Below, piece by piece: positions 1 through 5,120 of a stretch of DNA of 5,120 nt. Each line of letters begins with the position of its first letter. The first letter of the stretch is position 1. Below the pieces are notes generated by a model. It saw only the letters and a program-made list of their open reading frames with translations. It was not told the origin of the DNA and did no database searches. Both the position numbers and the translations under genes were made by a program. This DNA comes from a bacterium (GTDB lineage: Bacteria; Actinomycetota; Acidimicrobiia; UBA5794; ZC4RG35): NCBI GenBank assembly GCA_028819835.1, contig JAPPKR010000064.1:1-5120 (forward strand). Reading direction: 5' to 3'.

Positions 1-481
1 CCAGGTTGACCGCGAACAGGATTATCAACATCAGTCCCAGCCAGAACTGGGGGACCGACAGTCCCAGCACCGCGGTCCCCATGGCCGCCGTGTCAACCAG
101 GGTGTTGCGGCGCCGGGCGGCGAGCACCCCCAAAGGGACCCCGATCACCAGGGCGACAATCATTCCGGCTGCCACCAGGATCAGAGTCGAGGGGATCTGG
201 GCGCCGACCAGTCCGATCACGGACCGGCCGGCTATCGACCGGCCCAGGTCGCCCCGTACCAGTCCCGACAGGTAGTCCCCCAACTGGACGATGACCGGCC
301 GATTGAGCCCCAGAGCCTCCCGCATCACCTCCTGCTGTTCGGGGGAGAATCTTGCTCCAGCCGACATTTTGGCAGTCACCGCGTCACCCGGTATGAACTG
401 CATGAGCAGGAATATCAGGGTGGCGACGCCGATCAGCACGGGGATAGTCAAGGCCAGCCGGCCGACTATGTATCTCAGCAC
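1..481 (-). CDS. ABC transporter permease, DppB/OppB type (C-terminus beyond window)
   Basis: This is the inner-membrane channel subunit of a peptide/nickel-type ABC importer. Reading back from GTG at 481 gives 160 codons without a stop, then the window ends. Residues 9-29 form the first membrane helix, with LRYIVGRL before it and FIPGD just after, as is standard for DppB. Residues 69-82 read DYLSGLVRGDLGRS, a family hallmark of the periplasmic loop. The second helix spans about 97-120 (IPSTLILVAAG to GVPLGVLAA), and 142-150 is SVPQFWLGL. The GTG is the first usable start after an in-frame TAA at 488-490, and it gives the expected N-terminus. No strong Shine-Dalgarno is visible, so translation may be weak or depend on the structured spacer upstream. 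It follows the binding-protein gene after 103 bases and is probably in the same operon. The substrate cannot be read from the sequence. About half of the usual length is present. Confidence 0.93.
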   Translation of the reverse strand, partial: MLRYIVGRLALTIPVLIGVATLIFLLMQFIPGDAVTAKMSAGARFSPEQQEVMREALGLNRPVIVQLGDYLSGLVRGDLGRSIAGRSVIGLVGAQIPSTLILVAAGMIVALVIGVPLGVLAARRRNTLVDTAAMGTAVLGLSVPQFWLGLMLIILFAVNL

Positions 482-584
482 TTCTTTTTACGCCCAATCC
501 CGAACAGGCCCTGGGCGGCAAAGGTTGGTTCCTTTGCCGCCCCGGTGTCGGTCCGACACCAGGCCTGTCGGGTTTCGATCATTG
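482..584 (-). promoter_or_regulatory. Structured spacer between binding-protein and permease genes
   Basis: This 103-base gap contains no gene. Most of it (499-572) can fold into a three-armed structure, described separately. No U-tract follows the stems on the minus strand and no convincing promoter is seen. In operons of this type a stable hairpin after the binding-protein gene often protects the upstream mRNA or reduces read-through, giving more binding protein than permease. That role is inferred here. Confidence 0.5.
499..572 (-). repeat. Nested inverted repeats forming a three-way junction
   Basis: Three stems are seen directly. The outer stem pairs 499-510 with 562-572: 11 base pairs with a single bulged A. 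The first inner arm is a perfect 12-bp stem, 513-524 (gggcggcaaagg) with 531-542, closing a 6-base loop. The second inner arm pairs 544-550 (ggtgtcg) with 554-560, closing a 3-base loop. Only two, one and one unpaired bases join the arms. The structure starts 12 bases after the binding-protein stop codon and ends 17 bases before the permease start. It has no poly-U tail on the minus strand, so it is not a standard intrinsic terminator. It could be an mRNA-stabilising or attenuating element, or a copy of a dispersed palindromic repeat. Confidence 0.75.
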
Positions 585-2555
585 CTACTGGCTCAGGGCT
601 GCTCCTGCGAAGTACTTGTAGAACCCGGTGCCGTCCACCGAGAATCCGCTCAAGGCGTCGGAGAACGCCGTGAAGAAGTGCAGCTCGATGATGGGGACCA
701 TGTAGGCCTGGTCCATCATGTAGCGCTGGAACTCAGAGAGGATCTCGGCGCGCTTGCCGACGTTCACCTCCACGAAGGCGGCATCCAGAAGGGCGTCCAA
801 CTGCGGATCGTTGATGTGCCCGACGTTGATGTTGCCCGGGCCGATCGACGAGGAGTGGAAGTCCCGGCGAATGGTGGCCGGGGAGCCGAACACGTCACCC
901 ATCGATGGAAGTGCGAACTGGGTCTCGCCGGTCACCGTGTAGTAGCCGCCACCCTCGTGGGTGACGACTTCGGCGTCGAAGCCGATCTCATTCAACTGGG
1001 CCTGCAGAAGGTCGACCCACGGGTTCCAGCTGGCATTCTCGATGATCTTGACGCTCAGCGTTTCATCACCCTTGCGGCGGACACCGTCGTCACCCAAAAC
1101 CCATCCGGCCTCCTCCAGCAATTCGACGGAGCGAGCCGGGTCAAGCGGGTAGTAGGTCTCCACAATCGGGTCGTACTCGGCAAAGTCGCTGGAGAGCGGC
1201 CCGTAGGCGGCCGGCGCCCGTCCGAAGAACACCGCCTGGACGATGGCGTCCTGGTCAACCGCGTGCAAGATCGCCTGGCGCACCCGGATGTCCGAGGTGG
1301 GCGAGATGTTGGGGTTGATGGCGTTGGCCTGCGGTAAGCCGGGCAGGGAGAAGCCTTCCACTGTAATTCCGTCCAGCGCCTCCAGTGGGGCGATGTTCTG
1401 GAAGGGAACCAGGTCCAGGAAGTGGATCTCGCCGGTGGAGAGGGCCGCGGTGCGGGCCTGCTCGTCCGGGATGTACCGGAAGATCACCCGCTCGACGCGG
1501 GCCGGACCGGTGGTCCCGTAGAAGGAGAAGGCGCCCCATGTCCAGTCGGGGTTGCGCACCATGGAGATGTGGCTTCCTTCCACCCATTCCTCGAAGATGA
1601 ACGGACCGGTGCCGATCGGCTGTCGACCGGCATCGTCACCCAGCGCTTCCACAGCAGCCGCGTTGGTGATCCCCGCGCCTGGAGCCGCCAGGTCGATGAG
1701 GATGTCGGGCACGGGCGCCGAGAAGATTAACTTGATGGTGTTGTCGTCTATGACCTCGGTGTCCTGGTAGTTGACGGCCAGCAGCGCGGTCTGCGATCCG
1801 GTTACGTCGCCCTTCAGCCGGTCAAAGTGAGCCTTGACCACTCCCGCATTGAGTGGATCGCCGTTGTGGAAAGTGACTCCCTCTCGAAGCGTGAAGGTGA
1901 TCTCGGTGGCGTCAGCGCTCTGGGTCCAGTGGGTGGCCAATCCGGGATGGATCTGCATCCCCTGCCCCAGGATGACGAGCGTCTCATAGATCTGGGCGGC
2001 AACCGCCATGTCGTTGACCGAGAGAGCGGCGAAGGCGTCAAGCTGCAGGGGCTCCTGGTTGCTGCCGAAGACGATGGTTCCTCCGGCCATCAGTTCTTCG
2101 ATCTGCATCTGAGCTTCATCGACCTGCATCTGAGCTTCTTCGACCTGCTTCTGCGATTCGTCGGCCTCCATTTGTGCTTCTTCGGCAGCTTGGGCTGCGT
2201 CCATGGCAGCCATTTCTGCCTCTTCAGCCGCTTTCATGGCCTCATCGAGGGCGGCTTGTGCCTCCTCCCCACCGGCTGCTGCGGCTGCCTCGGCCTCTTC
2301 CAGCGCCATCTGAGCCGCTTCGGCTTCGGCCTGGGCCGCCTCCAGAGCTGCTTGCGCTGCGTCAGCTTCGGCCTGGGCTGCTGCCGCTGCGGCCTGGGCT
2401 GCGTCGGCTTCGGCCTGGGCTGCTGCGGCTGCCTCGGCCTGGGCTGCTGCCTCGGCTGCAGCCTCGTCGGCCGCACCGTCATCGCCGCAGGCGGTGGCGA
2501 TCAGCGTCAAAGCGATAATGATGCCGAGCCATGCCCGGCCCTTCAGTCTCTTCAT
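585..2555 (-). CDS. Family-5 extracellular substrate-binding lipoprotein with coiled-coil stalk
   Basis: This is the solute receptor of an oligopeptide/dipeptide/nickel-type ABC importer, anchored outside the membrane. Residues 1-22 are a lipoprotein signal (MKRLKGR, then a hydrophobic stretch to IATA), with the lipid-modified cysteine at C23 followed by GDD. Residues 27-156 are an Ala/Glu/Gln-rich, proline-free coiled coil. The SBP_bac_5 domain starts near G158 (GGTIVFGSNQEPLQLD) and carries the family signature at 222-235 (TLREGVTFHNGDPL), then GTGPF at 315-319, and ends at 656. Family members are usually about 500-560 residues, so the excess is accounted for by the stalk. The ATG start is supported by AGGAG at 2562-2566 with a 6-base spacer. 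It lies between the ATPase and permease genes, which fits one transport operon. The ligand is unknown; peptides are likely, but the family also binds sugars, opines and nickel. Confidence 0.95.
   Translation of the reverse strand: MKRLKGRAWLGIIIALTLIATACGDDGAADEAAAEAAAQAEAAAAAQAEADAAQAAAAAAQAEADAAQAALEAAQAEAEAAQMALEEAEAAAAAGGEEAQAALDEAMKAAEEAEMAAMDAAQAAEEAQMEADESQKQVEEAQMQVDEAQMQIEELMAGGTIVFGSNQEPLQLDAFAALSVNDMAVAAQIYETLVILGQGMQIHPGLATHWTQSADATEITFTLREGVTFHNGDPLNAGVVKAHFDRLKGDVTGSQTALLAVNYQDTEVIDDNTIKLIFSAPVPDILIDLAAPGAGITNAAAVEALGDDAGRQPIGTGPFIFEEWVEGSHISMVRNPDWTWGAFSFYGTTGPARVERVIFRYIPDEQARTAALSTGEIHFLDLVPFQNIAPLEALDGITVEGFSLPGLPQANAINPNISPTSDIRVRQAILHAVDQDAIVQAVFFGRAPAAYGPLSSDFAEYDPIVETYYPLDPARSVELLEEAGWVLGDDGVRRKGDETLSVKIIENASWNPWVDLLQAQLNEIGFDAEVVTHEGGGYYTVTGETQFALPSMGDVFGSPATIRRDFHSSSIGPGNINVGHINDPQLDALLDAAFVEVNVGKRAEILSEFQRYMMDQAYMVPIIELHFFTAFSDALSGFSVDGTGFYKYFAGAALSQ
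2085..2189 (-). repeat. Coding heptad repeats at the end of the coiled-coil stalk
   Basis: This stretch encodes residues 123-157 of the binding protein as five in-register heptads: AAEEAQM, EADESQK, QVEEAQM, QVDEAQM and QIEELMA. The regular spacing of V/I and M predicts a continuous amphipathic helix that ends just before the ligand-binding domain. This part has larger core residues than the Ala-rich part upstream, so it is probably the more stable segment of the coil. Confidence 0.7.
2298..2423 (-). repeat. Three 42-bp tandem coding repeats (14-residue units) in the stalk
   Basis: Residues 45-58, 59-72 and 73-86 of the binding protein are three near-identical 14-residue units: AAQAEADAAQAAAA, AAQAEADAAQAALE and AAQAEAEAAQMALE. 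Each unit equals two heptads, so duplication keeps the coil in register. At DNA level the 14-mer gcttcggcctgggc recurs on the plus strand at 2323, 2365 and 2407, exactly 42 bases apart, and a related copy (gcctcggcctgggc) starts at 2431. This suggests the stalk grew by tandem duplication. Confidence 0.8.
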
Positions 2556-2561
2556 TTTCCT

Positions 2562-2566
2562 CTCCT
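2562..2566 (-). promoter_or_regulatory. Ribosome-binding site of the binding-protein gene
   Basis: AGGAG on the minus strand, within AGGAGAGGAAAATG, sits 6 bases before the ATG at 2555. This fixes the start of the substrate-binding lipoprotein and agrees with its well-formed signal peptide. Confidence 0.8.
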
Positions 2567-2569
2567 ATT

Positions 2570-2635
2570 TCATTGGGGACGCACAGCGTGAGTGCCCCCC
2601 GAGAATTGATTCTCCCAAGATACATCAACATCCAT
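2570..2635 (-). CDS. Possible 21-residue leader ORF
   Basis: A short ORF starts at ATG 2633-2635 and ends at TGA 2570-2572; its peptide begins MDVDVSWENQ and ends THAVRPQ. Its ribosome-binding site GGAGGT (2642-2647) with a 6-base spacer is better than that of any other gene in the window. The peptide has no signal, membrane segment or recognisable domain. Its stop overlaps another ATG (ATGA), which opens a Met-Lys-stop that runs into the Shine-Dalgarno of the binding-protein gene. Ribosomes finishing here would be placed next to that start, so a leader-peptide or coupling role is possible. The codons do not show an obvious run of one amino acid as in classic attenuators. It may be chance, since only one genome is seen. 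Confidence 0.35.
   Translation of the reverse strand: MDVDVSWENQFSGGTHAVRPQ
2601..2614. promoter_or_regulatory. 14-bp inverted repeat in the leader
   Basis: GAGAAT-tg-ATTCTC is a perfect 6-bp inverted repeat with a 2-base centre, flanked by C runs on the plus strand. It lies about 46 bases upstream of the binding-protein start, inside the small leader ORF. It could be a dimeric repressor operator, or in mRNA a small hairpin with a 4-base loop. Confidence 0.35.
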
Positions 2636-2646
2636 GGTCAGACCTC

Positions 2647-2661
2647 CAGAACCAGGTTCTG
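2647..2661. promoter_or_regulatory. 15-bp palindrome, possible operator
   Basis: CAGAACC-a-GGTTCTG is a perfect 7-bp inverted repeat around one central base, 24 bases downstream of the ATPase stop. It abuts the GGAGGT Shine-Dalgarno of the leader ORF and shares one base with it. Palindromes of this length and symmetry are typical of binding sites for dimeric helix-turn-helix regulators. No regulator gene is in the window. Confidence 0.4.
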
Positions 2662-2685
2662 ATTGAGTTTGTCTCGGGAGTGGCC

Positions 2686-3702
2686 TTATCCGGTTTCGGC
2701 CAGATAATGACAGGCGCCGGTTTGGCCGCCGCCCAGTGAAATCAACTCCGGAACCTGGTCGCGGCACGGTTGGCGTCCTCCTGACAAGGCGCACCGGGTG
2801 TGGAAGGCGCATCCGGTGGGTCGTGCGGCCAGAGTTGGTGGAACTCCGGGGATCGGCTGCAGGTGTTCCAGTTCCGTGTCCAGCCGGGGAAGGCTGGTGA
2901 ACAGTCCCATGGTGTAGGGGTGACGGGGTTTTTGGAAAATGGTCTCGACTGTTCCGGTTTCCACGATCCTCCCGGCATACATGACGGCTACCCTGTCCGC
3001 CACTTCGGCGATTACTCCCAGATCGTGGGTGACCAGGATCATCGAGGCGCCGGCCGCTCCACAGCCGGCGGCCAGCACCTCCAGAACCTGAGCCTGAATG
3101 GTGACGTCCAATGCGGTGGTGGGTTCATCAGCAATCAGAACAGAGGGCTGGTTGGCGATCGCCACGGCGATGACCACCCGCTGCCTCATGCCTCCCGACA
3201 ACTCGTGGGGGAACTGCCGGTAGCGCTGGCGGGGATTGGGGATGTCCACCAGATCCAGCAGTTCGATGGCCCTCTCCCGAGCGTCGGAGCGGGAATAGCC
3301 ATGGATTCTGAGAGCCTCGGCGATCTGGCGTCCCACTCGCATCACCGGATTCAATGAGGTCATGGGGTCTTGGAACACCATGGCGATTTCTTTGCCCCGG
3401 ATTCCCTCCAAACTCTCATCGGACAGCGTCAGCAAGTCCTGGCCCCTGTAGAGGATCCGGCCTCCGTCGATCCGGGCGTTGTCGGGAAGGAGCCCGACCA
3501 GAGAGGAGACCGTCACTGTCTTTCCGGATCCGGATTCCCCCACCACTCCCAGGATGTCGCCGGGGTGAAGGGCAAAGCTGACGTCTTCGATGGCGGGGAG
3601 CACCCCGGAGTGAGTCTCGAAGGAGATAGAAAGGTTGCGAACCTCGAGCAGGGGCGCCGGGACCTGAGATGAAGGGTGATGGGCGGACATTGGCTCGGAC
3701 AC
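2686..3702 (-). CDS. Oligopeptide/dipeptide ABC transporter ATPase, OppD/DppD type
   Basis: This is a cytoplasmic ATPase that powers a peptide-type importer. Of 338 residues, the motifs in order are: Walker A GESGSGKT (55-62), Q-loop [10 protein letters not shown] (110-119, Q111), signature LSGGMRQR (168-175), Walker B LIADEP (189-194, catalytic E193), D-loop ALD (197-199) and the switch histidine H226 in THDLG. The C-terminal extension of this subfamily follows: HPYTMGL (261-267), PIPGVPP (283-289) and cysteines C298, C304, C313 and C331, a pattern reported to hold an iron-sulfur cluster in a mycobacterial OppD. The GTG start lies 3 bases after the hydrolase stop, so translation is probably coupled. 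ATG at 3690 (residue 5) is an alternative, and neither has a strong Shine-Dalgarno. Residues 211-218 are oddly Ala/Gly-rich. Its partner ATPase (DppF/OppF-like) is not in the window. Confidence 0.96.
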   Translation of the reverse strand: MSEPMSAHHPSSQVPAPLLEVRNLSISFETHSGVLPAIEDVSFALHPGDILGVVGESGSGKTVTVSSLVGLLPDNARIDGGRILYRGQDLLTLSDESLEGIRGKEIAMVFQDPMTSLNPVMRVGRQIAEALRIHGYSRSDARERAIELLDLVDIPNPRQRYRQFPHELSGGMRQRVVIAVAIANQPSVLIADEPTTALDVTIQAQVLEVLAAGCGAAGASMILVTHDLGVIAEVADRVAVMYAGRIVETGTVETIFQKPRHPYTMGLFTSLPRLDTELEHLQPIPGVPPTLAARPTGCAFHTRCALSGGRQPCRDQVPELISLGGGQTGACHYLAETG

Positions 3703-3705
3703 TGG

Positions 3706-5112
3706 CTATTCGGTGTCGCCCTCCGCCAGATCGGCGAGGAGCAAGCCGGCTTCGCGCTCCAGCACGGAGGCGGCTTCGGGAGTGTATGCCGTTGCCCAGT
3801 TCGGTTCGTAGCCTCCCCTCTCGAACTCCTCTGCAGTGGGAACGTACCCGGTGTGGCCGTTCGAATATCCCGCCATGTGGGTGTATTCGAATGGGGAGGA
3901 CTCCCTGACCCGCGCTCCTATTTCCGCAAAGGGTTCTCCCGGGAAACCCACCAGCGCTACCGAGTCAATCCTGATCCCGTGCACCGTGGTGGGCAGGTAG
4001 GCCCTCCCCTTGCCCAGCTTGGCCCAGGCGGCGCTGAGGATGGCGCGCCGGGCCCGGAACCGGGCTTCCGCGACCTGGCCTGCGGGAGCACCTGACTTCT
4101 CTAACTCCAGGAACGTCCGGGACAAGCTCTGGGCGTGGTTCTCTGCCTGGCCGGGGTCCTCGGTCGGGCGAAGGGGCATCTCGATGTTCCGTTCGATCAC
4201 TTTGATCACCGGCTCGCGGTCGGGAATAGGCTCGTCCACCCAGATCCCCAACGGCGCTCCCGATTCAACGATGCCTCCGAATCTTCGCCGGGTGGGTCGG
4301 GTGCGGATGCCGGTGAACACCTTGGCGGCTTCGGCCCCCAGCATGGTCCCCATCCGCTCGGCGGCGCCCAGGTCGCCGGTCAGAGCCTCGATGGTCATCA
4401 TGTTCCCCGCGCATCCCTGCAGGTAAAGGCAGGCGGCGCCGGTCAGTTCTTCAACGACCCGTTTGGCCACCCCCGGAAAGTCCGGGCTGAGCAGACGGTT
4501 CTGATAGGCCAGAACGATCGGATGAGCCGCGTAGCAAACCAGCGCCGCCAAGGGGTTCTCGTCCATATCGTCGAATCGCACCACCAGCACGCGGTGGTCG
4601 GCGAAACCCTCGACATTCTGGCCCACCACCAGTTCGCCGGTTGGCGCCCGAAGTCTGCGGTTTACCGCGATCTCGCTCTCGCCCCACCCCGCGGCCAGCC
4701 GGGCTGGCCGAAGAGCAGCCTTGGCCTGATGGGTTGCACCCAAGGTCTGCGACCAGACCGTCTCCCGGTAGCCCGCAGTCAACTCGTGGCCTCCCCGGCC
4801 CGCACGGGATCCCGTAAGGTCCGACCAAACCGGTCCGGCATGGGTGTGGGTGTAAGAGACCCTCACATTTCTGGGGTCGATATCCAACACCCCGGCCACG
4901 TCACTCCGGATGCGATCAGAATCCGCCACCGTCACCTCCCCCAGGTCGTAGTCCAAAACAGCGAGGGTCTGGGTCTCGCCCTCCACCACCAGCACGGTTA
5001 CGAAGAGGTCTAGGTGCACGCCCTCGGCCCGATGATGAGTCTGCGCTCCCCAGCCGGCGTGTTCGATCCCGATCGGCGGCGTGATGACTGCGCGGCCCAC
5101 TCCTACTCTCAT
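3706..5112 (-). CDS. Neutral/alkaline ceramidase-family hydrolase
   Basis: This 468-residue protein resembles the N-terminal catalytic domain of neutral/alkaline non-lysosomal ceramidases, zinc amidases. It opens with GVGRAVITPPIG (4-15), as these proteins do, then shows THTHAGP (88-94), AAHPIV (195-200), SPDFPG (209-214), LQGCAGN (231-237), GFPGEPF (389-395) and GYSNGHTGYVPT (415-426). By position, H89 or H91, H197, E393 and Y423 match the known zinc ligands of bacterial ceramidase. The GD-SPN segment that carries the catalytic serine of true ceramidases is replaced here by GNMMT. There is no signal peptide, so it should be cytoplasmic, unlike secreted ceramidases, and it lacks their C-terminal domain (usual length about 650 or more). 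The real substrate is unknown; an amide or ester related to the imported solute is a guess. The ATG start gives the conserved N-terminus; only 8 bases precede it, so its ribosome-binding site is not fully visible. Confidence 0.85.
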   Translation of the reverse strand: MRVGVGRAVITPPIGIEHAGWGAQTHHRAEGVHLDLFVTVLVVEGETQTLAVLDYDLGEVTVADSDRIRSDVAGVLDIDPRNVRVSYTHTHAGPVWSDLTGSRAGRGGHELTAGYRETVWSQTLGATHQAKAALRPARLAAGWGESEIAVNRRLRAPTGELVVGQNVEGFADHRVLVVRFDDMDENPLAALVCYAAHPIVLAYQNRLLSPDFPGVAKRVVEELTGAACLYLQGCAGNMMTIEALTGDLGAAERMGTMLGAEAAKVFTGIRTRPTRRRFGGIVESGAPLGIWVDEPIPDREPVIKVIERNIEMPLRPTEDPGQAENHAQSLSRTFLELEKSGAPAGQVAEARFRARRAILSAAWAKLGKGRAYLPTTVHGIRIDSVALVGFPGEPFAEIGARVRESSPFEYTHMAGYSNGHTGYVPTAEEFERGGYEPNWATAYTPEAASVLEREAGLLLADLAEGDTE

Positions 5113-5120
5113 GCTGCTAC

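Larger units (their letters stand above)
2556..2685 (-). promoter_or_regulatory. Leader region upstream of the binding-protein gene
   Basis: This 130-base gap separates the ATPase stop from the binding-protein start. In transcription order it contains a 15-bp palindrome (2647-2661), a strong Shine-Dalgarno (GGAGGT, 2642-2647) serving a possible 21-codon ORF, a 14-bp palindrome (2601-2614), a weaker hairpin (about 2576-2600) and the ribosome-binding site of the binding-protein gene. I could not find a convincing -35/-10 promoter pair, so transcription may come from upstream. The layout fits a regulated leader that sets binding-protein expression apart from the rest of the operon. That is inference. 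Confidence 0.45.

Noticed and set aside
499..572. Intrinsic transcription terminator
   Set aside because: The stems are strong, but no U-tract follows on the minus strand and the next gene is in the same direction and functionally linked.
291..1337. Long plus-strand ORF of 348 codons opposite the permease and binding-protein genes
   Set aside because: It runs antisense to two clear genes, resembles no known family and has the Arg/Val/Gly-rich make-up of a GC-rich shadow frame.
2565..2573. Met-Lys-stop mini-ORF (ATGAAATAG) before the binding-protein gene
   Set aside because: It is real in the sequence, but three codons can easily arise by chance and it overlaps the Shine-Dalgarno; mentioned only as context for the leader ORF.
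1827..2591. Plus-strand ORF with periodic FFDLHLSF-like and Cys/Gly/Leu-rich repeats
   Set aside because: The periodicity is the reverse complement of the coiled-coil repeats in the binding protein; no independent support.
2605..2635. Sigma-70-like promoter (TTGATG with TATCTT-like boxes) on the minus strand
   Set aside because: The boxes cannot be paired at a proper 16-18 base spacing with a reasonable match.
3719..3724. GGAGGG as the ribosome-binding site of the ATPase gene
   Set aside because: It is 16 bases from the GTG, too far for a normal spacer; coupling to the hydrolase stop is more likely.
4135..5013. Plus-strand ORF of 292 codons opposite the hydrolase
   Set aside because: Antisense shadow of a gene with strong family motifs; its His/Gly/Gln-rich translation shows no domain.

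Overview
This is a GC-rich bacterial window in which every supported gene lies on the minus strand. In transcription order it reads: a ceramidase-family hydrolase (5112-3706), an OppD/DppD-type ABC ATPase (3702-2686), a family-5 substrate-binding lipoprotein (2555-585) and the N-terminal part of a DppB/OppB-type permease (481-1, running off the left edge). High GC, GTG starts, and a lipoprotein signal ending in an ATAC-GDD type lipobox suggest an Actinomycetota-like organism, possibly an uncultured environmental lineage. That placement is inference only.

Region by region. At 3706-5112 the hydrolase has the histidine, HP and GEP/GYVP motifs of neutral ceramidase-like metalloenzymes, but it is short and lacks the usual catalytic-serine motif. 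Only 3 bases separate its stop from the ATPase start, so the two are probably co-translated. The ATPase at 2686-3702 is full length with all NTPase motifs and the C-terminal four-cysteine oligopeptide-transporter region. A 130-base leader (2556-2685) holds a possible 21-codon leader ORF with a near-perfect Shine-Dalgarno, two palindromes, and a good ribosome-binding site for the binding protein. The binding protein (585-2555) carries an unusual Ala-rich coiled coil of about 130 residues between its lipid anchor and its ligand-binding domain. A 103-base gap (482-584) is almost filled by a three-armed inverted-repeat structure. The permease then begins with GTG at 481.

Together the genes look like one operon for importing a peptide-like or other small organic substrate, with the hydrolase perhaps acting on an amide-containing compound related to the imported one. 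The second permease and second ATPase normally expected are not in the window. No tRNA, rRNA, CRISPR, insertion sequence or classic intrinsic terminator was seen. The most distinctive points are the coiled-coil stalk, the three-way-junction spacer, the leader ORF, and a possible compensated frameshift in the ATPase.
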